A DNA stretch of 64,000 bases from Gerris lacustris. Its lineage: Eukaryota > Arthropoda > Insecta > Hemiptera > Gerridae. The notes beneath the pieces were generated by a model, which saw nothing but the letters and a program-made list of their open reading frames with translations, had not been told where the DNA came from and did no database searches. Below, piece after piece: positions 55,471 through 64,000 of this stretch (position 1 is its first letter; every line of letters starts with the position of its first letter). Location: positions 41,505,467-41,569,466 of the forward strand of contig OX578284.1 in assembly GCA_951217055.1 (NCBI GenBank), in the 5' to 3' direction. Both the position numbers and the translations under genes were made by a program.

Positions 55471-58380
55471 CACTGTCTAATTCATTACCACCTCCAAGAA
55501 TCACTTCTAAAAGCACAACAAAAAATATCAAATATTAGAAAGAGAAATAAAAGTGATGAATCTTATCAGAATCATACAATTTAGTTTTTTTAATAAGACA
55601 ATTCTAATCTTTTTTACAGAATATATTAATTACAATGCCTTTTTTTAAACTCATTCATTTTTCATTTTTTATTATCTGTGTAAAGATAATAAAAAAATAC
55701 TTTGCCAATTAGTGTAGCAAATAGCTTCCTCGCTTTCTATTTCGTATACTATAATGATTTCATACAATTAAAACTTATTATAGTCAAATTTATTTAATTT
55801 TTCCCCGTTTTTTAAAGCTCAATTTTTTTTTTATTTTTTACATTAATTAAAGTACCGATTTAGCAAAATGTGAGGAGTGCAGACGGTTGAAATTAATCTG
55901 GGGTCATCTGCAGGCTACTTTTGACAAACTATCCAAATTTCATAAAAATCAAATAAGTGGTTTATATATATAGGTGTAAACAAATGTATGTTTGTGTGTA
56001 TGTAGAAAAGAAACAAATAGGCGCAGAAGGTTGACCTACCATCTAAATTTCAATAAAATCGAGCGATAGACCGACAGACACAGAACCAAAACTCTTCCTT
56101 GATGTCTGAAACGGATTTCTGTCTTGGAATTTTTGAAATCGGACACCTAAAAAATGTTTGTTCTTTGGAATTATCAGATAGCTTCCATTACCTTTATATT
56201 AGATCTAAATGATTGTGAAGCAATTATATTAGTTCTAAATTATAAAACTAAATTTAGATCTAAGTATAATTTTCTAATACATACACCATTCTCTTCAAGT
56301 TTGCAAAGGAAATGTAAGTTTAAAATCTATAAAATGGCTAAACTGCCACCTCTATCTGCTGAAAAGAGGTATTTTGTCATTTATATGCTATATCAATGGC
56401 TTGTGAAATTGGCTAATAAAAGAGAACATTAAAATTACACTATTATACACATAAAAATGTTACCATTGTCGTCAGGTCGTTGGGTTGTAGGCAAAGATAT
56501 GATATCAGGTATGTCAGGAACTTGAGGTGCTTCCATTTCAGGATCTACTTCGTTCTCTGATGTGTCCTCCTTACACTTAGCATTTTCAGGCCAGTCACAA
56601 AGCAGGTTTTTCTTTAAAAAATAAAAAAATGAATGCATTTAATTATACAAGTGCAGGGTTGGAGTAAATATTAATATAAATAGATTCTTTATTAATAACT
56701 ACATACTTTATAAAGCTACAATCAAAATAGAAGGTAATGTGACGAATATTGGAAGTTTTATCAAACCCGCAATGCATGATTGTTTTGTGGGTTAGCCAGG
56801 TTTCGTAATTATTATATGTAGCCCCAAGTGTTTTAACTCGACAGGTTTCATTGTAAACATAAAGTTTGAGCTGTAGAGAGAGATTCATAGTAGCTGTGGA
56901 GCTACAATCAAGTAGTCAGATCACCTCGGACATCTATGAATCAAGGTTGAGGGTCATGGGTTTAATTCCATACCATGGCACTTTGATTTACATGGCTCAC
57001 TATTGATCACACTATAATTGCTTTGGCAGTACATAGGAGTGAGAAGTTGCTTAACTCAAACTTCAAACTTCAAACTGGATGCGATTATTGCTATTTGAAA
57101 GTTGCTTAACTCCATACATGGTTAGTGAACAAGAGCCCAAATAAGAGGTCTTGTAGCTAGGTTCAAACATGTAGTTTGTCCTCCCTGATCTACCACTAGT
57201 GAACTACAGAGATGATTTTTCAACCAAACTTCCAAAATATTAGTTATTCCTATTAAGCTTTTGTCAAAATTACTTAGATTTGTATACAAAAACTACAGCC
57301 AGTGGTTGAAACCATTCCAAGTAGTGTAAAAAATTGAACAAATACCCTAGGGCAGTTCTTTTATCAAAAACATAAGTGTTAGTCCACAGCGAAATCTATA
57401 GAAACCTAAATAATACAGGTCGCCAAATTCATTTAACCTGTGGGTCAAAATTACAAAAGTAGATTCAAAGGTGTTTCATAGAATTAAAGAAAGACCCATT
57501 AACATTATCCCATAGATACCCTGTACACCCTGCCCTTGGGCTCATGCTAAAAGCATTACTGAACGAATTTAATTTTTAAGATTTAATTCACTATTGATTT
57601 TATTATATTCAGTAGACTTATAAGTAATTTTTTAGCTCGGAAGAATTAGCAACTGAATGCTATAAACAAATCGTTGAAATATAACTTCACAATACTGAAA
57701 TTAAGGAAAATTAGCCCATGATTTACATTGCGCTGTTCCCTTTTCTGTTTATATTGTGCTGTTCCCATTTTTTAAAGGGAAAAAAAACTAATAGTTCAAA
57801 AAATAAAATCTACAATTATTAATTACACAAAAATTGAAAGTAACACATACAAATTTAAGAATAATCAATCAAAGTTATTGAAAAGATAACTTTAATTGCG
57901 GTATTAATTTCTAAAATTGAAATTAAAACCTTTTGGCAAGATCAAAACACTATTGAACAATTTTTAAGATCTTTCCTTTAAAGATATCTTAACATTTTCT
58001 TCTCAGTCAGCTTGAGAATGGGCAAAGGAGTTGAAAAATTACAAAAGTAAGCCTTTTAAACCCAACTGCTTATTCTAATTGGGTTGTGTTCTCCTATTAG
58101 TAGTGATTTTCAAGCATTAAAAACTAAAAGAAACAATTTTGTTGTTAATTTAAAAATTAAGATAATGTATGCAAATGCTTTACCTTATTGAAGTGAAGTC
58201 CAGGTGGACACTGCTGCTGTATAAGCTTACCATATTGACATAAGTAAAACTTAGTACAGTCCTGTTTACTTCCTGATATGTAAAAAAAAGTGAATAAATA
58301 AATAAAAAATAAGTAAATCCAAATAAAATTGGATTAATTTCATAAAATTATAATATTTAATTCAAAAGACACGAGAAGGA

Positions 58381-58420
<40 letters not shown>

Positions 58421-61400
58421 CCCTAGCCAGAAATTAAACCCTAGTTGGAACCCTAGATTAGGACTATAAATACCTTTCATTTATCATCCCAATTATTATA
58501 ATTATACAATATTTAGGATAAGAAGTATAATTTTTGTAAACTGTCTAGTGTAAAAGCAAAATAATTGCAAATTACCCGCAATATCAGGGCAAGGTCCTGA
58601 AGTGACTTCTCTTAAATCTGTAGGAGTCTCAGCTACATGTGGCAAAGTATTTGAAGGTCCAGAAGACATCCTTCCAGTTACAGAACACAGAGGTCCACTT
58701 GGATAGTTGCGGAGAACTCTGTTGATGGTTCTTAGTAGAGGATATTCCTCACATCCGCAAGAATTCCTGAATAAATAAAACATATAGGTAATTGGATACA
58801 TTTTTAGTTGACGTTAGTTTATAAACCTATCAAATTAAAAAATAACGTACTCCGTAGCAAAATACGGGAAAATAATAATCTACCTGAAATCATCCAAGTC
58901 AAGAGCCCAAATCATAGCTCCTCCAAATCCATAGTGCTTTACGAATTCAGATTTATATTTGATCATGGGTGCATCATCAAATCCTACCCACTGATCTCTT
59001 AAAACTGCATAGGGTCCCATTGAACCAGACTCATCCTCTGTAACCTTCCAGCCCTTATTAAGTATCCTATCACAGATCTGAAAATAAAACAGCAATATGG
59101 TTAGAATATAGAACCTTTTTTTTAAATATAAAATTTACTTCCTGATCAACAAAAACATTGGGCCTTTAGAGGACAGAAGGATAAAGCACTTTCCACCTCT
59201 AGGCAAAATGACTTACCGCTCAGTGAATCAAATCAGTAACGTTTTTGTTGGTAAAGTGGTACCAAGATGAGCTTCTTTAGCATCTTTAAAGACTAACAAT
59301 AAAACAACTAGTACTACAAACAGACTATTAACTAAAATTGATCTTGAGACAACTAAGTTTTAATACCTTCTTTACCCATCAGAAACACTCTGATCTATAT
59401 ATCTTCTGATATACTACATCTAATTTGAAACTGCTTTTTGCTTGAAATATACAAAAATAATACCTCATAATAAGCAAGGAAGCCTCTAGCTCTGGTTCCA
59501 TCTCCAGCCTCTCCTCCTCCGTAAGTAGGAACATTAAGTCCATTGTTGGTAACTTCAGCCAATGAAAAGCTTTGTCCATACATGGGCATACCCATCACAA
59601 GCTTCTTAGGATCTGCACCCTTCCTTACCCAGTAGTGCATAGTGAAGTTCTTAAAAACACATTAAATTTAATATATTAGAATATTATGCAATAAATGAGG
59701 GAACACATGAACTGGAGGGCCCATGGCCGAATGGTAACAAGGGTATGTTTAGAATTAATTAAAACACATCTTTTTGCAAGACCTTGTGAGAGTTCATTTC
59801 AATTTTTCTATCTTAATTTGATGTGAAATATAGAGTGTATAATTCCCTAAAATCTTTTAGCCAGACAATTTAATTTAAAAAAAAATCGGGTACAGGGTAC
59901 CTCGGAACTTTTCCTCACTTCAGAGGCCACTAAAGTGGCTTCTCCTGCTGCCAAGAAGCAGGAGGAAGCAGCATTCGACGCGGTCAGTACTTGGTTGGGT
60001 GACCGTTCTGAACAAACTGATTTATTATCATTCTTCAAAAAAAAAGTGGCTTCTCCTGCTGCCAAGAAGCAGGAGGAAGCAGCATTCGACGCGGTCAGTA
60101 CTTGGTTGGGTGACCGTTCTGAACAAACTGATTTATTATCATTCTTCAAAAAAACCTTATTTTTAATACCTATATTTTATTTAATTATTTGAAGTTCGGC
60201 GGTATTTTGACAGATGTAAACAAACTTTGACGTCATCAAAATTATCGCACTACTAAATAATTATATTCGCTTATTGATAATTTAAACTAATTAATGGAAT
60301 TTCATCGGGGTTTTTTATATTTGTTCCTTAATTTTTTCCGGTTCCAACGATATGCTATACGTCAAAAACCTATTTATACTTTCAGTATTATTAACCGTCA
60401 ATATCAAAATGAAATTTGGTGGGCTTGTTTGTCATACAGAGAGGTATATTCGTGCCAAATTTCAACTCGATCAGGACCATTGTCGATTTATTACGATTTT
60501 TTAAAATGTTTGCTGACTCAACAAACTGGGTTCAAGATGGCGGAAAAATTTTATTTTCCGGGCGGCACCACTACAGGTAAGGACTAATTTTTCTGCCAAG
60601 TTTCAACTCTCTAGGTTAAATACCTTGGGCGCTACGATGTTAACACACACACATACATACACACATACATACTTACAGACGTCATGCTGAAAACCACTCA
60701 GAAGGTCTTAAAAACACCCAAAACGGATAATTCTGTTGAAATCTCAAAAAAAAAAAAATGTTGGTGAAAACAGTACTTTTAAGGTTTTTTTTTAGGTCAG
60801 GAGTCCATGAGTATCTACTTACACACATATTGGGGAAAATATATTTGAACTGATATTATAATATAGCACATTTATGGCAAAATTGGTGTTAAGAACTGAC
60901 TAGAAATCTGGTAAAGAAAGAGGGTGACGGTTGAAATTAATCGGGTAATATCTATATAGGTAGTGAGGAAAAGTAATAATAAGATCAAATAAAAACTCAC
61001 TGCATTAAAAGTGACATCAAAGTCATCTTCATGTGCATACATGGGTGCAACATGGCCAGTCTTCTTATCCCACTGTCCATGGTAATCGTAGCACATTACA
61101 GCTATCCAATCCAGTTTAGCACTTAGAACTGGAACATCGTAACCTGGCAACAAAAAAATAATATATCAGTGGTTCCTCTCTACCTGCAACTCATACTACC
61201 TCTAGAATTGGAATGGAATTTAAGTGAATTCGTTAAACAATTGAAGAATTTGAACCTATAAATTTAAAGAATTTGAACCTTAAGTGTTAAAAGAAGCAAT
61301 ATTAGTTACCTGCATCTATTACGGATTTAGCCGGTGAAACTGCTGCTGACAGCAAAAGACCATGAGGAGTGAATGCATCTCTTAATTCAGTAACAAAATC

Positions 61401-63813
61401 TGCAAACGCTTGCTTGTCTGAGTCAGGCCCTGATTTGCAGTTAACCTAAAAGACATAAGTGTAAATCAAATATAACTCAAAAATAATAGTTAAAAGTCGA
61501 TACAAGTTAGTGTTTTTAATCAAAGTCACACTGCATCTGAAGATCGCTGGGCAGTTTTTATCAGAAAAATTAGATACCTCCAAGATTCTTTTGAACTGAA
61601 TGTCTCCAAAGAAGAATGAAAAAGTAGATAGGATATATCGATAAACACCTGAACATAATTTGAGGCTCTCGTTTTGAGTCTGAGCAGTACCCCTTAATAA
61701 CTTGCACTTGATGTTATAACAAATTGGATGAGTTGAATTGAACCAAACATATTTTCATACTACATTTAGATTTTCATACCTGCCAACACTTAGGATATTC
61801 CCAGTCTAAATCAAGTCCGTCGAAATTGTTTTCCAATATGAATTTGAGAACATGTTGAATGAATCTTGATCTTGATCCTGGATTGTTAACAAGTTTACTG
61901 TACTTATCACCAGCTGAATCATTCCAACCTCCGATAGCCACCAAAACCTTTACACCCTTCTTTTTGAATGCAGTCACCTTCTCGTAGAACTCTGAAAAAA
62001 AAAAAAAAAAAAATTAAAATTAATCCGTTGAACTTAAGTTATTTTTGTTTAAACTAATAAATAAACAAATAAATGTATACTTACTGTTATCTAAGTCTGC
62101 CCAAGAATCGTGTGGTTTGATTACTAGATTAGAGCCGTCCAATACAGCGAATCCATAGACAATATGAGTACACAGATTTGCATCAATATCACTTGGCAAG
62201 TATTTAGCAGTTCCTTGTCTGAAATTGGAAAAAAAATACGCATTACAAGAGGAATATCTTTTAATGATATATAAAACATTTTTTTAAAATTTGAAAAATG
62301 AGGTAAATAAGATCATAGGTAAAAATACTAGGTTTCATAAGAACCACTTATGTAAGACATACCTGTACCAAGCCCAATTGGTGAAATAGCAGACTACCTT
62401 GTAGTCTCCCTCAGGTCCAGGTAGAGGTAACCTGGTCGTAGTAGGTTCAGTGTCCGCTTCGGTAGTCATACCAGTAGTTGTCTCAGGTGCTGGTGGTGAC
62501 GGATGTTTTGTAGGTTTGTTTCCTTTAGGTGGTTTGGAAGGTTTTGGGGGTAGAGGTCTATTGTCTTCTGGAGGACCACTCACTTCCACAGGGTATGTAG
62601 TCTCAGGAGGAGGCTTGGGTCTGCTTGGCTTACCAGGTCTAATAGGTTTAGGATTATCTGGTCTAGGTCTACTACCCTCTTCAGGTCTCATTCCAGAAGC
62701 TGAAAATGCAACGATAAAATTCAATAATTAGGCACCAAATAGTGGCATAAAAATAGATTATACATTATTATGATAAACATTTAACTATGTTACCAAATAA
62801 GGAAATCCCTACCATCGATACTTGCTTGATCTGGAGATCACTGGACCGGTTTTGGCTAAACGCCATCATCAGTAGAGTCGAAGTCTCTCGTAGCACTCAT
62901 CAAGTCTACATGAGAGAATAAAGTTCAACTTCATTCTACATGAGAGAATGAAGTTGAACTTTATTCTCTCATGTAGACTTGATGAGTGCTACGAGAGACT
63001 TCGACTCTGCTGATGATGGTGTTTAGCCGAAACCGGTCCAGTGATCTCCAGATCAAGCAAGTATCGGACGGTAGGGATTTCCTCATTTGGTATTTACAAA
63101 AAACTTATAGATTATAGATTTGAAACAAATGCATCTTATCCAGTAGATGTGGAAAGAAGACTTATTTACCATCAAAAAATAAAAAGGAAAGCAAATGTGG
63201 TTGCATACATTCTTGTCCCTAGAGGTCCCAATTTGAGCAGAATTAAGCAGACATGCATTCAAATGCTCAACTGGAGCACTAGAGTGAAACATTTAACTCA
63301 AATTTATGCTGTTCTCTTTTCCTCAAGTGAGTCTGTGAGGCTGAGTCACAACTATTAAGTTCAATTTAAGCTTCATAAGTTTATCCACCTCAATTATTAT
63401 CTATTACCCATTACAATTACTCTAAACTTCTATTCCATAAGACATAGTGAAATGTAGTGACGTTAGGATGTTAGGGGTTACACCTGGAGCATCCTACACC
63501 TGCAGTCATTTGATTAGTATGTTTACCTATTATTTAGTGTTTGTTAACATTTAGTTGTATTGAATAAAGATATGATTACAATCTAGCTTGTGAGTAATTT
63601 CTAGTATGGTTTAGAAAAATAATATAGTTTCCAATGGAAGTAATTTCTTGTTAAGAAGATAAGAGGCAGTTATAACTTACGAGGAGCAGCAAGAGTTTCA
63701 GCTATGGTTGATAGTAGAGGATGCTTTCCTTCGCCACAAGTATTTCTAAAATCATCAAGATCCAGGGCCCAAACCATACCACCTCCTAGATCCATCTTTC
63801 TAATCCATTCAGA
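51378..63813 (-). CDS. Cht10: group II chitinase (Cht10-type), C-terminal 1025 residues, 18 exons
   Basis: Secreted endochitinase hydrolysing beta-1,4-linked N-acetylglucosamine in cuticle during moulting. Exons in transcript order: 63681-63813, 62363-62699, 62085-62218, 61780-61991, 61310-61445, 61001-61143, 59464-59649, 58884-59077, 58576-58766, 58184-58272, 56464-56611, 55294-55506, 54995-55206, 54768-54903, 53258-53400, 52585-52770, 51978-52103, 51378-51536. All junctions are GT/AG. The 3078 bases form one frame ending in TAA. The order is: end of a GH18, Pro-rich linker, GH18, CBM14, GH18, then an 11-residue tail. The catalytic DxDxE (GLDLDWEYP) is intact in both complete domains. Three GH18 units, one interdomain CBM14 and no C-terminal CBM fit the 3' part of insect Cht10. 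The 5' exons lie beyond the window, so the assignment to group II is from architecture. Confidence 0.9.
52771..54767. repeat. chitinase introns with G run and 51-bp minisatellite
   Basis: A pure G run follows (AG)n at about 53453-53476. From 53870 to 54235 about five copies of a 51-bp unit (GAAGCCAACAAGATAACAAT, AAAACAAAGTGACATGTAAA, CAAGCTAATAAA) form a tandem array. It is more diverged at its 5' edge. The rest of these introns shows no feature. Confidence 0.7.
55507..56463 (-). repeat. chitinase intron with repeat C
   Basis: 55865-56175 is a minus-oriented repeat C (GCAGACGGTTGAAATTAATC, GAAACGGATTTCTGTCTTGG). The remaining 600 bases carry no recognised feature. Confidence 0.55.
56464..58766 (-). 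CDS. Cht10: chitinase: inter-domain region with a CBM14 chitin-binding domain
   Basis: After the GH18 tail (NSCGCEEYPLLRTINRVLRN) and a Ser/Thr/Pro-containing spacer comes CPDIAGSKQDCTKFYLCQYG, then KLIQQQCPPGLHFNKKNLLC and DWPENAKC. The six cysteines and the aromatic FYLC pattern are those of a peritrophin-A/CBM14 domain. It is split over three exons. An acidic linker (ENEVDPEMEAPQVPDIPDII) leads to the last catalytic domain. Confidence 0.88.
56612..58183. other. chitinase intron with old SINE-like sequence
   Basis: 56890-57200 contains short tRNA-like pieces (GGGTTTAATTCCATACC) and resembles 33100-33420 loosely. The rest is unassigned AT-rich sequence. Confidence 0.35.
58273..58575. repeat. 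chitinase intron with A homopolymer
   Basis: A run of about 35 A at 58381-58415 lies in a short intron. It could be a retroposon tail, but no SINE body is recognised next to it. Confidence 0.5.
58884..62405 (-). CDS. Cht10: chitinase: complete penultimate GH18 domain
   Basis: Starts YKVVCYFTNWAWYR and continues LCTHIVYGFAVLDG, then VLVAIGGWNDSAGD, the catalytic NNFDGLDLDWEYPKCWQ with proton donor Glu, LSAAVSPAKSVIDAG, LDWIAVMCYDYHGQWD, MGMPMYGQSFSLAEV, and GGAMIWALDLDDFR. The usual MxYD motif reads MCYD, with Cys where Ala is commonest; Tyr and Asp are kept, so activity is expected. Exons of 212, 136, 143 and 186 bases have the same lengths and phases as those of the last domain. Confidence 0.9.
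59885..60830. repeat. repeat E (inverted) joined to a duplicated 5S-rRNA-derived block
   Basis: 60180-60800 is repeat E in minus orientation. In front of it, two direct copies with a 111-bp period (starting near 59932 and 60043) each carry GGAGGAAGCAGCATTCGACG and CGGTCAGTACTTGGTTGGGT followed by GACCG. The latter matches the 3' half of eukaryotic 5S rRNA (GCGGTCAGTACTTGGATGGG, TGACCG) at nearly every position. The outer edge, GGGTACAGGGTACCTCGG, resembles the edge of the repeat E copy at 25290. The open frame across both copies follows the 111-bp (37-codon) repeat and is not considered a gene. Confidence 0.65.
62363..62699 (-). CDS. Cht10: chitinase: Pro/Thr-rich interdomain linker and start of the next GH18
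   Basis: About 90 residues are dominated by Pro, Lys, Arg and Thr (NPKPIRPGKPSRPKPPPETT, then KPSKPPKGNKPTKHPSPPAP and ETTTGMTTEADTEPTTT). This is a typical extended, O-glycosylatable linker. It has no Cys and so no chitin-binding domain between these two catalytic units. The exon ends with YKVVCYFTNWAWYR, the first strand of the next GH18. A Gly/Leu-rich frame on the opposite strand is only its antisense shadow. Confidence 0.85.
62791..63092. mobile_element. foldback MITE, 302 bp, in a chitinase intron
   Basis: Nearly the whole element is one inverted repeat. It starts TACCAAATAAGGAAATCCCT and ends with the complement, through GATCTGGAGATCACTGGACC and ACTCATCAAGTCTACATGAG. The inner CGAAACCGGTCCAG recalls the other GAAACCGGT foldbacks. 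No coding capacity. TSD not clear beyond TA. Confidence 0.7.
63093..63680. other. rest of chitinase intron between linker and upstream GH18
   Basis: No conserved exon or repeat recognised; short open frames lack domain content. Confidence 0.4.
63681..63813 (-). CDS. Cht10: chitinase: last exon of an upstream GH18 domain
   Basis: Encodes SEWIRKMDLGGGMVWALDLD, then DFRNTCGEGKHPLLSTIAET, the C-terminal beta-strand (GGxMxWALDLDDF) and tail of a GH18 barrel whose other exons lie past the window edge. The intron before SEWI is in the same position as the one before SKYI in the last domain. It joins the linker exon through a split Pro codon. Confidence 0.85.
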
Positions 63814-64000
63814 CTGAAACAGGAAATAAATATTTACAACAATGTAATTAATCATTCTATTTAAAGAGTAGGTGCACAATGTATTAATTTAAATGCATTT
63901 AGCTTTTTTTTAAATTCCTGAAGACTTTTTACACCCGAAGACACAGGCCACTTAGGTGGGCCTATACATCAAACCCGGGTTAGGGACCGAAATCTTCACA
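63814..64000. other. chitinase intron running off the window
   Basis: Non-coding sequence upstream of the acceptor of the first visible exon. The next upstream exon is not within the window. Confidence 0.5.

Noticed and set aside
59960..60010. Functional 5S rRNA gene
   Set aside because: Only the 3' half is recognisable and the flanks are repeat E, so it is a derived retroposon piece.
59935..60192. 85-residue plus-strand open frame with a perfect 37-residue repeat
   Set aside because: The period follows the duplicated 5S-derived block, and the best explanation of the sequence is an RNA-derived repeat. There is no splice or start evidence.
62450..62731. Gly/Leu-rich plus-strand open frame
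   Set aside because: Antisense of the Pro-rich chitinase linker exon, whose splice sites and phases fit the minus-strand gene.

Overview
This window is AT-rich, intron-containing, repeat-loaded eukaryotic nuclear DNA. The best-preserved gene is a multidomain group II (Cht10-type) chitinase with several GH18 domains and a CBM14 chitin-binding domain. That gene, the many short exons with GT/AG boundaries and the transposon families present point to an arthropod, almost certainly an insect; I cannot fix the order. I see no bacterial, organellar or CRISPR features.

Three transcription units on the minus strand hold nearly all the coding sequence. (1) 51378-63813: the 3' part of the chitinase gene, 18 exons and 1025 codons before the stop, all splice phases consistent. 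It encodes the end of one GH18 domain, a Pro-rich linker, a complete GH18, a CBM14 and a complete C-terminal GH18. Its 5' part lies beyond base 64000. (2) 33859-47853: a coiled-coil protein of about 600 residues in at least nine exons. (3) 16660-32454: a second coiled-coil protein of 517 residues in seven exons, lying head-to-tail 1.4 kb downstream of (2). I do not recognise either coiled-coil protein. On the plus strand, 612-753 and 7834-8005 are the last exons of two tandemly duplicated genes for Tyr/Asn/Arg-rich proteins sharing the C-terminus DNKPHEKKA.

Most of the rest is mobile and tandem DNA, much of it nested with readable target-site duplications (TSDs). 4922-6844 and 41512-44858 are two copies of one hAT-type element carrying an internal minisatellite. 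8724-12659 is a hAT-type element containing a long-inverted-repeat unit with the remains of a Cys-rich (CXC-like) protein gene. 14184-16545 is a mariner-like element inside an RTE-like LINE tail. 20317-22619 is a hAT-type element inside a 90-bp tandem array that copies a real exon start, splice acceptor included. 23853-25636 is a Transib-type element whose 38-bp inverted repeats have the heptamer, 23-bp spacer and nonamer layout of V(D)J recombination signals. 28385-28973 is a small hAT-type element. Several foldback MITEs, tRNA-derived SINEs and two places with 5S-rRNA-derived sequence are also present.

The chitinase would act outside the cell on cuticle or peritrophic chitin. The coiled-coil genes and the Tyr-rich genes have no visible functional link to it. 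The intergenic and intronic space is mainly a record of successive transposition and tandem amplification.
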